Shown: positions 8,777 to 17,734 of the stretch, piece by piece
How positions within the stretch are numbered: the first letter of the stretch is position 1
Layout: each line of letters begins with the position of its first letter
NCBI RefSeq assembly: GCF_000244875.1
Contig: NC_016791.1
Location: forward strand, 3,601,001 to 3,665,000
Direction: 5' to 3'
Origin: Clostridium sp. BNL1100
GTDB lineage: Bacteria; Bacillota; Clostridia; Acetivibrionales; DSM-1351
DNA length: 64,000 nt
Position numbers and translations under genes: made by a program
Notes under the pieces: generated by a model
Seen by the model: the letters and a program-made list of their open reading frames with translations, nothing else
Databases searched by the model: none
What the model was told of the DNA's origin: nothing

Positions 8777-9814
8777 TTAAAGCTTTTGAAATGAAATCAT
8801 TACAGCTGTTCCGATTCCTTTTTTACTTTCTATTGAAACAGTACCTCCACATAATTCCACAATTCGCTTTACCAGAGCAAGACCAAGTCCATTTCCATTG
8901 ACATGGTGTGAACGTTCTCCTTGATAAAATTTATCAAAAGCATGTCTTCTTACTTCGTTATCCATACCAATACCGTTATCTTTTATGGTAATGAATACTT
9001 TATTGTCATTTGTAAGACAGTCTATAGTTAATACTCCATTGTAATTTGAAAATTTAATTGCATTTTCGATAATATTACTCCAAACCTGAGCAAGAAGAGA
9101 CGGATTTCCGTAAAACATAACCCTTTCTAAATTTAAATCAATTGTAAGGTTCTTTTCCTCCCATTTACTCTCATAGCTTAAAAGAACACGTCTTATCTGT
9201 TCATCCAGCAGAAAATGCTCCTTTTGTAAAACAATTTCCTGATTATCAAGCCGTGATAATGAAAGAATATTTTGGGTAAGTTTTGCCAACCTTGCTGTGT
9301 TATCTAATATATAATTAATATATTTTTGTTCTTCCTCCCTTGGTAAGGTTTCATCTTGTAATAAAGTTGCATAACCCTCAATTGCAGCAAGGGGGGTTTT
9401 AAATTCATGTGAAACATTATTTACAAAATCGTTCCTTAAAGTTTCGGTATTTGACAGTTCTTTAACCATTATATTGAAATTTTCAGCTATTTGTTTCACT
9501 TCTTTGGCTATACTTTTTTCTTCCAATCTTACGGAAAAATCCCCCATAGCCACTTTCTTAGCTGCATCATTGATTTTTAGTATGGGACGAAGCATTTTAC
9601 TGGAAACATATGAAGAAATGATAGTTCCAACAGCGATGCACAAAAGTGCGATAAATGAAGAAGACGTTAGTGCTCCTGTAATTGGATCAAAACTGAACTT
9701 CAATAGTATATATATAATTATAAATGTAAGTACCATTGATGCGGTCATAATAATAGCCATAATAAGTGCAAATATACGGGATATGGTGAACTTTTCCTTG
9801 TCTTTGAATATCAT
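8777..9814 (-). CDS. Two-component sensor histidine kinase
   Basis: 345-residue membrane kinase. Two helices (about 14-36 and 47-68) enclose only a very short outside loop. A HAMP domain follows (to about 118), then HisKA with the phospho-acceptor in VNNVSHEFKTPLAAIEGY (His near 139). The ATPase domain shows WSNIIENAIKFSN (N box), DNGIGMD and GNGLGLALVKR. The small extracellular part suggests it senses envelope stress or a membrane-borne signal, as in intramembrane-sensing kinases. It overlaps the response regulator gene by 4 bp and is translated just after it. The next transcribed module upstream is the SLH/giant surface protein pair, but that pair ends in its own terminator. Confidence 0.9.
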   Translation of the reverse strand: MIFKDKEKFTISRIFALIMAIIMTASMVLTFIIIYILLKFSFDPITGALTSSSFIALLCIAVGTIISSYVSSKMLRPILKINDAAKKVAMGDFSVRLEEKSIAKEVKQIAENFNIMVKELSNTETLRNDFVNNVSHEFKTPLAAIEGYATLLQDETLPREEEQKYINYILDNTARLAKLTQNILSLSRLDNQEIVLQKEHFLLDEQIRRVLLSYESKWEEKNLTIDLNLERVMFYGNPSLLAQVWSNIIENAIKFSNYNGVLTIDCLTNDNKVFITIKDNGIGMDNEVRRHAFDKFYQGERSHHVNGNGLGLALVKRIVELCGGTVSIESKKGIGTAVMISFQKL

Positions 9815-10482
9815 GGCTTTACCGCCTTATACCCCAAACCGCGAATGGTTTTGATTTCAAATTGAGTATTGTCTTTAAAGCGCTCTCTTAATCTGCTAAT
9901 ATGGACATCCAATGTATGCGGATCGCTTTCAGTATCCATTCCCCAGATTTCGTCCATGAGCTGCTGCTTTGTAAAAGCCTTGTTAGGGTTAGAGAGCAAC
10001 TTATAAAGGATATAAAATTCTTTTTGAGGTATAAGCATATATTCCCCATTAATATATACTGTTAAGTCGTCATAAGTTAATTCCATATCTCCAAAAATCA
10101 GTTTTCTTTCATTTACAATCTGTGCTCTTCTAAGCAGAGCATTAACACGCAGAATCATTTCGTTAACATTTACAGGCTTTATCATGTAATCATCAGTGCC
10201 TACTCGAAACCCATTCTTCATATCTTCAAATGTATCTTTAGCTGTAATCATAAGTACCGGCATGTTATATCCATTATCTCGTAAACTTTTCACCAATTCA
10301 TATCCATCCATATTTGGCATCATAATATCTGATATAACGAGGTCAATATATTGTTTTTCAATAATGTCCCAAGCTTCAAGGCCATCATTTGCTACATAAT
10401 AAGAATAACCGTGTTTGGCTAAAACAGTGCAAAACAACTTACTCAGTGACTGATCATCTTCAACTACTAATATATTAAACAT
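9811..10482 (-). CDS. OmpR/PhoB-family response regulator
   Basis: 223-residue DNA-binding response regulator. The receiver domain shows acidic residues in VVEDD, the phosphorylated aspartate in LVISDIMMPNMDGYELV and the conserved lysine in DDYMIKPVN. A C-terminal winged helix has LYKLLSNPNKAFTKQQLMDEIWG and VDVHISRLRERF-like recognition elements. It is the first gene of a two-gene operon with the histidine kinase. The target genes are not shown by the sequence. Confidence 0.93.
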   Translation of the reverse strand: MFNILVVEDDQSLSKLFCTVLAKHGYSYYVANDGLEAWDIIEKQYIDLVISDIMMPNMDGYELVKSLRDNGYNMPVLMITAKDTFEDMKNGFRVGTDDYMIKPVNVNEMILRVNALLRRAQIVNERKLIFGDMELTYDDLTVYINGEYMLIPQKEFYILYKLLSNPNKAFTKQQLMDEIWGMDTESDPHTLDVHISRLRERFKDNTQFEIKTIRGLGYKAVKP

Positions 10483-10568
10483 TTATTTTTACCTTTCTAT
10501 TAGCTCATATTAATATACTATATTAATTTCAAATTAGCTTCAACTTACTCCTAATTGTAAAAATAAAA

Positions 10569-10590
10569 AACAGCCCATTTTCAGGCTGTT
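10569..10590 (-). terminator. Terminator of the SLH/giant surface protein operon
   Basis: AACAGCC / GGCTGTT stem with an 8-nt loop and a long minus-strand T tract (complement of 10561-10570), starting 4 nt after the giant gene. Confidence 0.85.
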
Positions 10591-10594
10591 ATAT

Positions 10595-13500
10595 TTATTG
10601 ACTCTGTTCATAACTCAAATCATCCGTAGCTTTACCCCTGACATACAAAACCTGTCTTGATGTATTGCGGCTGTCCCAAATGTCAATCCATTTTTCACTT
10701 CCATAAGTGGAAGCACCCTTCTTTGTTATCAGGTCAAAGCTCACAAAGGTTTTATCATCCGTTTCCAGTGGGATAATCCATTCAAATGTATAGGTGTTCC
10801 CTGAGGTTCTTTTTAATGTAAGGGTATCAGTGTGTGTCTTCCCTTTGATAATATAATGAATTTTAAACGCCGCATAATCCGGTTCACCCTGGATATCAAT
10901 CCTTCCTTTTACCTTGTAACCCGCTTTGATATATGTTCTGCTATGTCCTACCTTTGAGAAATAGTTTATTGGCATTTTTATCGCAGGGATATCTGTATTA
11001 TTTCTCCTCGGATACCTGTCAACTTTTCCGTCCCGATTGTCATCCAAACCCTTGCTTGTATCAAAATAATAGGTTCTCCAGCCGGGGTCCAGCATCATTG
11101 TAATTGCAAAGCTGTATGCCCTGATTCCTACGAATTTATAGTCTACACTATCTGTTTCACTCATTCCTGAAGGAAGCCATGCTTTAAATTCAGCACTCCC
11201 TAGCCTTCCGTCCGGATATGCTCCATCAGCAATATCCAGTCTTAATTCCCAGATCTTTACTGACCCCGAATTTGAGACTAGCTTTATCTTTCCGGAATCC
11301 GAAGTGTATGTATGTCCTTCAAAGTTTAATTGGGTTTTTGATACATATTGTGAAGTTGTAAATTTAAACAGAGCTGTATCCCCGGTATTTATCTGTGCTG
11401 CGGTTTCCTTGCCATTAATATATCCCTTCAGATTAATAGGGGTTTTTATGGTGACAGGGAAGGATATTGTCTTGTTCTGTTCTGCATTTGCCGTTATTTT
11501 AAAGATATAATTACCGTCTATAAGAGTATCGGGTACGTTATAAGGTACATTGCTCCAGCTGATGTCATTTCCGCTTTTGCTACCTGTCGCCGTACCGTAG
11601 CCGACAGTTTTAGTACCTGATACCTGAGTTCCGTTTGTACTAAACAAAGCCATTGTCAAATACGGATTTGACGGATATCTTGTCCATAAATTAAAAACTT
11701 CTAAATCTTCACTGGCAGGTAAGGTGACCGGTGACGACGGGTTTCTGAAGGCTGTTTTCATTGCTCGGAGTTCAGCTTCAAACTGCATTGGTGGCGTATC
11801 CGTTAAAGTAAATATAACCTCCGGGACATCTGTATAGGTCGTTCCATTTATATCCATTGTAAAAACATCTGACCAAGTGTTTTCTATGTCTTTTACATAA
11901 TACCTTATTCTATAGGTACTGGGGCTCAGATTGTCGGGAACTGTATAGTTCCATTCCCCTCCTTCCTTTTTCCACATGATTTTCCGGTCTGATATGCCTT
12001 TATCAGTCTTGGCTCTGGTAATATTATGATCCAGATCATAGCTTAGATCCTTCCAGCTTGTCTTATATGTGTTTGTACCTGAATCAAAATCCCAATCCAG
12101 TGTTGCCTTGGCAATTGGCTTTCTGTGTACATATATGTCAACCTCTGTGGCTCCGCTGTAGTAGGAGTAATTATCCCCATATGCTCCGGATGGCTTGTCT
12201 TTTACCCTTCTGTATATCCGGTACTTTCCTACATTGGAAAATGAATTTCTTATTTCGGCTGTCCATCCCGTATCTAAGTTGAAAACAGCTTGATTTCCGG
12301 GTTCCTGACCGGTGGAGTTGTCAAAATAGTCCTTGTCCTGTACATATTGCATCTCTCTTAAAATTATTTCATCATTTTCAAGGTCATCTTCTCCTACATT
12401 CAGAGTAAACTGCTGATTACGAAGTATATAGATCTGCTCAATAGTGGGTGTTTCCTCTAAAATGTACTCTAAAGTTTCATTTAAAATCTCCTGAACTGTC
12501 TTGTCTGCTGAATCTATAAATTTCGCATATCCCGGATATTGCATCTGTATTTCGGGTGTTCCTGCCAGAATTATCTTTGCATCGGCTTTTGATGCAGCTG
12601 CATTAATATCTGAAAGCTCTGAAATATTACCATCACTTACATAGAGAATATATTTACTGCTGTTTGCCCGCCACGTATCGGTATAAGGTTGTCGAACATA
12701 TTTGTAAATAGTACCGCTGTAGTAGCCGGTATAATTTGAAATCCATTGCATATTGGGAACCCAGTAGGAAACTGTTCTTGATGCAGTTCCCGAATATCCT
12801 GACCATGACCTTGTCCAGTTAAAATATCCCTCTCCGTGAGTAGGGCTCCTCGGATGTCCACAAGGGGTACTCGTGTATGTATAGTTTTGAAGGTACATGG
12901 TGCCGGAATAACCTTCCCCGTCACTGTAGTAAATACTTGATGAAGGGGTTGAACCCCCATACCCATGTCCAGAAGCATAACCACCACCTGAACTAATAGA
13001 TTTGGTTTCTGTTCGGGATTCATAGTTCCCAAAGTCATGATAACCTCCGTTATCCGTAACGCTGGTTCTTTTCAACTTGCCTGAATATCCCGCACCGGTA
13101 TATTGGATTTCTTCCGAAGGATAGCTTGTTCCGGTATTGCTTGATGTATTTGCAGGGGTAGAATATTCATAAGTTTTCAGGTCCCATATATTGACGTTTG
13201 GAATCATATTTCTACCCAGTAAGGTATTTTCCATTGTAACCCTGTTACTTGCAATATAATCGAATTTGTTCTGTGCAAGCCTCTTATCACGCATGATATA
13301 TAAATCCACATTAGGTCTTTCAATGGGGGCATCAAGGTATATATCTGAAAGGGGTTGGTAGTTGTCTACCCAAAAATCACAGTCCATACTTGCTGACTTT
13401 TTCTCAGAATCGCTAACAAATTGAGTTAGGGTATCCTGCCCATTCACACCAATAAACTCATCTTGTGCATATATGAAGAATTTATAGTAACCAAGTTCTG

Positions 13501-15826
13501 TAGGAGTGTAAGCAGGGAAGTCCGTCAATTCACACATACCGTTATCTCCGAAGCCGTTCCATGACTGAATCATAGTATCAACCTCACTGTTATTGTCGCT
13601 GTCATACCACAATTCTATTTTTGCAACCTTTATCTTGTCACCGTCAGTACTGCTAATATCATAGTGCCATGCACTTATTTCATCATTTCTTGTTACTACA
13701 CTGTCTGATAGATTAAGTTCTATATTTGGGGTAATGTCCTCTAGCACACGGAATTCTACAGTATATGGGTCAGACCATTTACCCAGAGTGTTTTTGCACT
13801 CCAGAGTCAAGGAATATGAACCCGGCTCTTTGTACTGCAATTGCTTTTTTAAGTCGGTATCGGTACCTTTATTTAGCTGTGATGTGTTACTGCCGTAAGA
13901 CCATCTGTATTCTACTATTGGATATTTATCAACAACAAGCTGTATATTACCATCAGTTGAAGTATTCTCAACGTTTATAATTCTGTTCTGTTTCCAAGAC
14001 TTTGATGAAAGTTTGAACTGTGCAACAGGCTTTGTAGGATATACGTATACATAATCTGTTGAAACATATTCAACAACTGCTGCATCTTGTATCTCCTGCT
14101 TTTTATTTTCAGGAAGGCCATCTAGTACAATTTTACTTTTATCAAGGTTGTATTTACAGATGACTTCTGCAAAGTACCCGTTTTTGTTGGTTGTGGCCGG
14201 AAAGCTGTATGACCCGGAAAAGAATTCGTTATGGTCAACCTGTTCCCCATTAATATATAGTTGGGTACTTTTAACTGCTGACATATCTGTGTTATCAGAA
14301 ACATCGCTGAATTGAACTCCGTCAAATGCAGTTTCTCCGATGTGATTATTTATTTTTAGAGTGGGAATGTCTATAAATAGAGGTTCGATATCAGGCTCGG
14401 GAGGAGTTGGAATTGTGCCTGTTAAAAATTGATTGCTTCCGCTTTTGGAATTGTTATGTCCATCCAGATAGTTTACTTTTGCTGTTGCTTCTACCCTTAC
14501 TATGTAATTGTCCCCTTGCTTGGGAAGCTTCTTTATTTCTTCTATGGTAGTTTCAATACTAAAAGTTGCAGTAACTGTATTATCTGCTGTACTTTTAGGC
14601 ACAACATTTTTTGATTTCATTTCAGTATCGGTTAGTTCTATTCCAGATACCTTATCGATATTTAAATCCCAGCTTTCTATATCCTGTCTTGTATAATACA
14701 CCGTTCTGGACACTGAATCCTTATAGTATGGAATCCAATCTTCCGGTGCCGGCTCCTCTTCCTTCAGGATAACATAATCCTGTAGTTCACCTTTAACCTG
14801 AAATTCAAGTTTAACCTTCTGTTTGTCCAACTCGTTGTCCTTAGGGATATCGGGCATAGGTGATACTGCAGTTACAAAGCACTGTAATGGCAGGTCGCTT
14901 TTGCCACTATCAGATAATTTATTTGTTTGTCCTAGATTTGGTACGGAAAAGGTTTGATACCAAATAGAGCCGTCAGGTCTTACGTGCCACATCTTTCCGC
15001 TGCCGGCCTTCTGAATTGTTGGAGCTGACTGGATATAGAGATATTCATAAACATTTGGATCATAGTGGCCATTACCGTCAGGGATTCCTGAAAACTTATC
15101 TACGGAATTAAAGGTTTTGAATATCCAATCCTTTAGTCTTTGAACTGTTTGCTGTTTATAACGATTTGCAGAATTGTATGCTGCTTCGTTATATGTACTA
15201 ATTCTTCCTGATAGAACCTTTTTGGCTTCATTTGTAGAACTCCAAGGTTCCTTTATCCAATTCCTTTCCCTGAAGGTTGTTACAGTTGCTACGTTAATCA
15301 TCCACATATTACTGAATACTTCCCCATTTATATCAAAGCCCAGGTACTTCCATTCCCCCCGATCAGTCTCGCATTTTTCTTTATGGGTTTTAGGGTTCTG
15401 CTCCTTACCTTTGCAAGATACCTCTTCAGGTTTTAAGAAGTAACCACCGCCATATTTAATTTCCGGGTCTTTAATATCCAAATCATTATGTATCTGGTAT
15501 CCACATTTAAAATAGTTCCCTGCCATACTCCTGTAGCTGCCATATACTACAAGATTCTTCTGTGTAAAAAGCCTGTAATTCAAATAGTAAGTGTTAGTAC
15601 CCTTTTTTATTGTTAACGGGACTACACTTCCATTGATTTGTGTCGGTAGCAGGTTGTTTTTTTCATAGTTATCATATGTAGCCTGGTTGAAAAACTCCAT
15701 GCCACCATTTTCATATTTTAATAGAGTAAAGCTGTCTGCAGCATGTACAATTATATCCGGAAAGCCAGTTATTAATAATACAAGGCAAAGAATTAATGAA
15801 ATTACTTTTGTATATTTAGTATTCAA
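10595..15826 (-). CDS. Very large secreted cell-surface protein with PKD-like and GYSG-repeat regions
   Basis: About 1,743 residues. The signal peptide is clear (VISLILCLVLLITGFPDIIV, cleavage near HAADS). The rest is predicted all-beta and extracellular. Around residues 620-760 there are PKD/Ig-like modules (YRWSYGSNTSQL, EPGSYSLTLECKN). Around residues 905-1060 lies a Gly/Ser/Tyr-rich block with four GYSG-type strands (see 12640-13120), followed by a segment resembling part of a von Willebrand type A fold (KYILYVSDGNISELSDINAA). Near residue 1590 there is a DDNRDGKVD loop of the calcium-binding type. There is no LPXTG signal, SLH repeat or enzyme motif. The TTG at 15826 fits the AAGGTGA binding site better than the GTG at 15838, which overlaps it. 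It follows the SLH gene by about 17 bp in one operon, so the SLH protein may anchor it. Confidence 0.8.
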   Translation of the reverse strand: MNTKYTKVISLILCLVLLITGFPDIIVHAADSFTLLKYENGGMEFFNQATYDNYEKNNLLPTQINGSVVPLTIKKGTNTYYLNYRLFTQKNLVVYGSYRSMAGNYFKCGYQIHNDLDIKDPEIKYGGGYFLKPEEVSCKGKEQNPKTHKEKCETDRGEWKYLGFDINGEVFSNMWMINVATVTTFRERNWIKEPWSSTNEAKKVLSGRISTYNEAAYNSANRYKQQTVQRLKDWIFKTFNSVDKFSGIPDGNGHYDPNVYEYLYIQSAPTIQKAGSGKMWHVRPDGSIWYQTFSVPNLGQTNKLSDSGKSDLPLQCFVTAVSPMPDIPKDNELDKQKVKLEFQVKGELQDYVILKEEEPAPEDWIPYYKDSVSRTVYYTRQDIESWDLNIDKVSGIELTDTEMKSKNVVPKSTADNTVTATFSIETTIEEIKKLPKQGDNYIVRVEATAKVNYLDGHNNSKSGSNQFLTGTIPTPPEPDIEPLFIDIPTLKINNHIGETAFDGVQFSDVSDNTDMSAVKSTQLYINGEQVDHNEFFSGSYSFPATTNKNGYFAEVICKYNLDKSKIVLDGLPENKKQEIQDAAVVEYVSTDYVYVYPTKPVAQFKLSSKSWKQNRIINVENTSTDGNIQLVVDKYPIVEYRWSYGSNTSQLNKGTDTDLKKQLQYKEPGSYSLTLECKNTLGKWSDPYTVEFRVLEDITPNIELNLSDSVVTRNDEISAWHYDISSTDGDKIKVAKIELWYDSDNNSEVDTMIQSWNGFGDNGMCELTDFPAYTPTELGYYKFFIYAQDEFIGVNGQDTLTQFVSDSEKKSASMDCDFWVDNYQPLSDIYLDAPIERPNVDLYIMRDKRLAQNKFDYIASNRVTMENTLLGRNMIPNVNIWDLKTYEYSTPANTSSNTGTSYPSEEIQYTGAGYSGKLKRTSVTDNGGYHDFGNYESRTETKSISSGGGYASGHGYGGSTPSSSIYYSDGEGYSGTMYLQNYTYTSTPCGHPRSPTHGEGYFNWTRSWSGYSGTASRTVSYWVPNMQWISNYTGYYSGTIYKYVRQPYTDTWRANSSKYILYVSDGNISELSDINAAASKADAKIILAGTPEIQMQYPGYAKFIDSADKTVQEILNETLEYILEETPTIEQIYILRNQQFTLNVGEDDLENDEIILREMQYVQDKDYFDNSTGQEPGNQAVFNLDTGWTAEIRNSFSNVGKYRIYRRVKDKPSGAYGDNYSYYSGATEVDIYVHRKPIAKATLDWDFDSGTNTYKTSWKDLSYDLDHNITRAKTDKGISDRKIMWKKEGGEWNYTVPDNLSPSTYRIRYYVKDIENTWSDVFTMDINGTTYTDVPEVIFTLTDTPPMQFEAELRAMKTAFRNPSSPVTLPASEDLEVFNLWTRYPSNPYLTMALFSTNGTQVSGTKTVGYGTATGSKSGNDISWSNVPYNVPDTLIDGNYIFKITANAEQNKTISFPVTIKTPINLKGYINGKETAAQINTGDTALFKFTTSQYVSKTQLNFEGHTYTSDSGKIKLVSNSGSVKIWELRLDIADGAYPDGRLGSAEFKAWLPSGMSETDSVDYKFVGIRAYSFAITMMLDPGWRTYYFDTSKGLDDNRDGKVDRYPRRNNTDIPAIKMPINYFSKVGHSRTYIKAGYKVKGRIDIQGEPDYAAFKIHYIIKGKTHTDTLTLKRTSGNTYTFEWIIPLETDDKTFVSFDLITKKGASTYGSEKWIDIWDSRNTSRQVLYVRGKATDDLSYEQSQ
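12640..13120 (-). repeat. GYSG strand-repeat block inside the giant surface protein
   Basis: Four related strands, GAGYSGKLKRT, GEGYSGTMYLQ, WSGYSGTASRTV and TGYYSGTIYKYV, spaced about 35-60 residues apart and joined by Gly/Ser/Pro/Tyr-rich linkers. This looks like a repeated beta-hairpin element of surface or spore-coat style. The repeats are visible in protein only; the DNA copies have diverged. Confidence 0.6.
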
Positions 15827-15843
15827 TTTTATGTTCACCTTCT

Positions 15844-17283
15844 TTAGTTTAATCTAAGCATTGTATTTTTTGTTATATAGTCTTTAGCCCAGACTTGAAA
15901 ACCAAAGGATATCCCCCCTTCACTTCGACCTCCAATTACGTAAATTTGGCGCCCATTAAGAAAGTATACTCCATGTTTCCAACTTACATCATTCAATGAA
16001 TAGTATAGATATTTATCATGGATTTTCTTCGCCTGCTCGTAGTCCTTCCCAAACCAAAGTTTAAGCAATTCATATGTATATTTTTTTAAGTCCCTGTTGT
16101 ACTTATCAACCTCATAGCTTGATATTTCATATAACCATCCGTTTCCGTTGTCATAGAAGCTTTCTCTTTGCCCTTTTTTTATTTGACTTCTTTGAGTGGC
16201 TATGCCTACTCCATTTAAAGGTAAAATTAAACCATAAATATCATTTATATATTGATTAAAATGATTTTGACTATTAAAGTAATTAATTCCGAAGCTTTTA
16301 TATTTTTCACTGTAAGTAAAGTCTATCTTCCCACCTGTTATAAGATTACGGTTCTTGTACATTGTTTGTGCTGTTTCCCAAATCTCCATCATTGGGAACA
16401 ACCCTTTATACAAGGTATATTCCTTGTTTTCATAGAAGCCTGCCGCCTCATTATCATATTCACCATTGTTGGCGTTGCTGTTTTTCCATTTAAAGCTTTC
16501 ACTTGTCGACGGGATACTTTCAACCCTTACCTTCTTATCCAACAACTTTATTATTATGACGGACGCTTCGGCCCTTGTAAGAGTACCCTTGGGATTAAAT
16601 TTGTTGTTACTGCCTGTCAAAAGCCCAATACGATAGCAGTCTATTACATCCTGAAGATATCTGCTTGTGATAGTAGGATAATCTGTCATTTTAAGCTTCT
16701 GGTAGCCTGTGTATACATTATCAAAAAAGCCTTTGTCACCCTTGGACGGATAAGGGTCACTGCCCTTTACGAAGTAATCATGGGGAACATTTTCGTACTT
16801 TCCAATAGTCCTTCTTGCCAAACTTGCTGCTAATTCACGTGTAATAGGCTTTGTATAGTCTGATATTTCGCCTTTTGTCAAGATACCTTCTTTAAGGGCT
16901 AAATCTACAAACGGCTTGTAATAAGGCACTCCTTGCGATACCTCTGGGCTATATCCTATGGTTCTCATGAGCATTAGAATATACTGTCCTCCCAGAAGCT
17001 TGTCGTTGGGGCCAAACCTTCCATCTGGGTACCCCGCTATTATTTCAAGTGCCGATATTTTTGATATATAATTGCTCCCCCAGTGATTTTTAACATCCGG
17101 GTATTTAGCCAGTTCAGTATCCAGACTTGTTTGTGTCAGGCCGTAGTATTTGTCAACAAGGGGCTGCATCCGTATTGCAGTTGTTGTACTGCCTGATGTA
17201 TTTGCATTTTCAGCTGTTACCGGCAAAAGTGCTGATAATAAAATTGCAGAAACTGTTATCACACATAAAAGTTTTTTTATCAT
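15844..17283 (-). CDS. SLH-domain cell-surface protein
   Basis: 479-residue exported protein. The signal peptide is MIKKLLCVITVSAILLSALL (cleaved near VTAEN). Three SLH modules follow: WGSNYISKISALEIIAGYPD with GRFGPND, then LALKEGILTKGEIS with ITRELAASLARR, then CYRIGLLTGSNNKFNPKGTL with TRAEASVIIIKLL. SLH triplets bind pyruvylated secondary cell-wall polymer. The C-terminal 200 residues show no motif I recognise. The frame is open a further 59 codons upstream, but ATG at 17283 is preceded by AAAGGAG at good distance and begins a textbook signal peptide, so that extension is not coding. It is the first gene of an operon with the giant secreted protein. Confidence 0.9.
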   Translation of the reverse strand: MIKKLLCVITVSAILLSALLPVTAENANTSGSTTTAIRMQPLVDKYYGLTQTSLDTELAKYPDVKNHWGSNYISKISALEIIAGYPDGRFGPNDKLLGGQYILMLMRTIGYSPEVSQGVPYYKPFVDLALKEGILTKGEISDYTKPITRELAASLARRTIGKYENVPHDYFVKGSDPYPSKGDKGFFDNVYTGYQKLKMTDYPTITSRYLQDVIDCYRIGLLTGSNNKFNPKGTLTRAEASVIIIKLLDKKVRVESIPSTSESFKWKNSNANNGEYDNEAAGFYENKEYTLYKGLFPMMEIWETAQTMYKNRNLITGGKIDFTYSEKYKSFGINYFNSQNHFNQYINDIYGLILPLNGVGIATQRSQIKKGQRESFYDNGNGWLYEISSYEVDKYNRDLKKYTYELLKLWFGKDYEQAKKIHDKYLYYSLNDVSWKHGVYFLNGRQIYVIGGRSEGGISFGFQVWAKDYITKNTMLRLN

Positions 17284-17660
17284 GCTTACTATTCTCCTTT
17301 TTAAATTAACATAAAATTCTGTTTGAAATGTTTTATTTTTGAATTGTTTTATTTTCTTGGCAAGTACATAAGTTGAATAGGTATAATCTTTTACGTATAC
17401 TGCATAGCTCAGAGGGTGATGAAAACTGATACAACTTTTAGATGCTAATCGCCATAGCATTGTTGAACAAATATGAAAAATAAAAATATTGCTGAATATG
17501 CTCTAAGATGTGATTTTTTCATTAATGACTGTTGGACTTTAGTCGCAAATTTTCACTTATTTACTAAAACTTCCGTTTTTTATTATATCATTGATGAGAT
17601 GTGTGTCAATATTTTTTTGAATATTAATTAATATTTACTTGTCAGAAACAAATTAATAAA
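17284..17660. other. Gene-free stretch upstream of the SLH gene
   Basis: About 380 bp with no credible gene. It should hold the SLH promoter (minus strand) but I see no strong -35/-10 pair. A 6-bp hairpin ATGCTA/TAGCAT with a 7-nt loop lies at 17442-17460. A TTGGCA ... TATAAT pair on the plus strand has a poor 19-nt spacing and nothing to transcribe. Confidence 0.4.
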
Positions 17661-17710
17661 ACCGGGATATAAGTACAATATCAGCTTTAGCATTATACTT
17701 ATATCCCGGT
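17661..17710 (-). terminator. Terminator of the serC-serA operon
   Basis: 15-bp perfect inverted repeat (17661-17675 and 17696-17710, ACCGGGATATAAGTA) with a 20-nt loop. On the minus strand it is followed by TTTTATTAATTT. It lies 25 bp after the serA stop. Confidence 0.8.
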
Positions 17711-17734
17711 CTATTGGTTTTTAATGAACCTTAA

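Noticed and set aside
17380-17410. Plus-strand TTGGCA/TATAAT promoter upstream of the SLH gene
   Set aside because: Spacing of 19 nt, and nothing to transcribe on the plus strand before the serA terminator.
17284-17460. N-terminal extension of the SLH gene frame
   Set aside because: The frame is open, but the ATG at 17283 has a good ribosome binding site and starts a normal signal peptide; the extension lacks a site and would bury the signal peptide.
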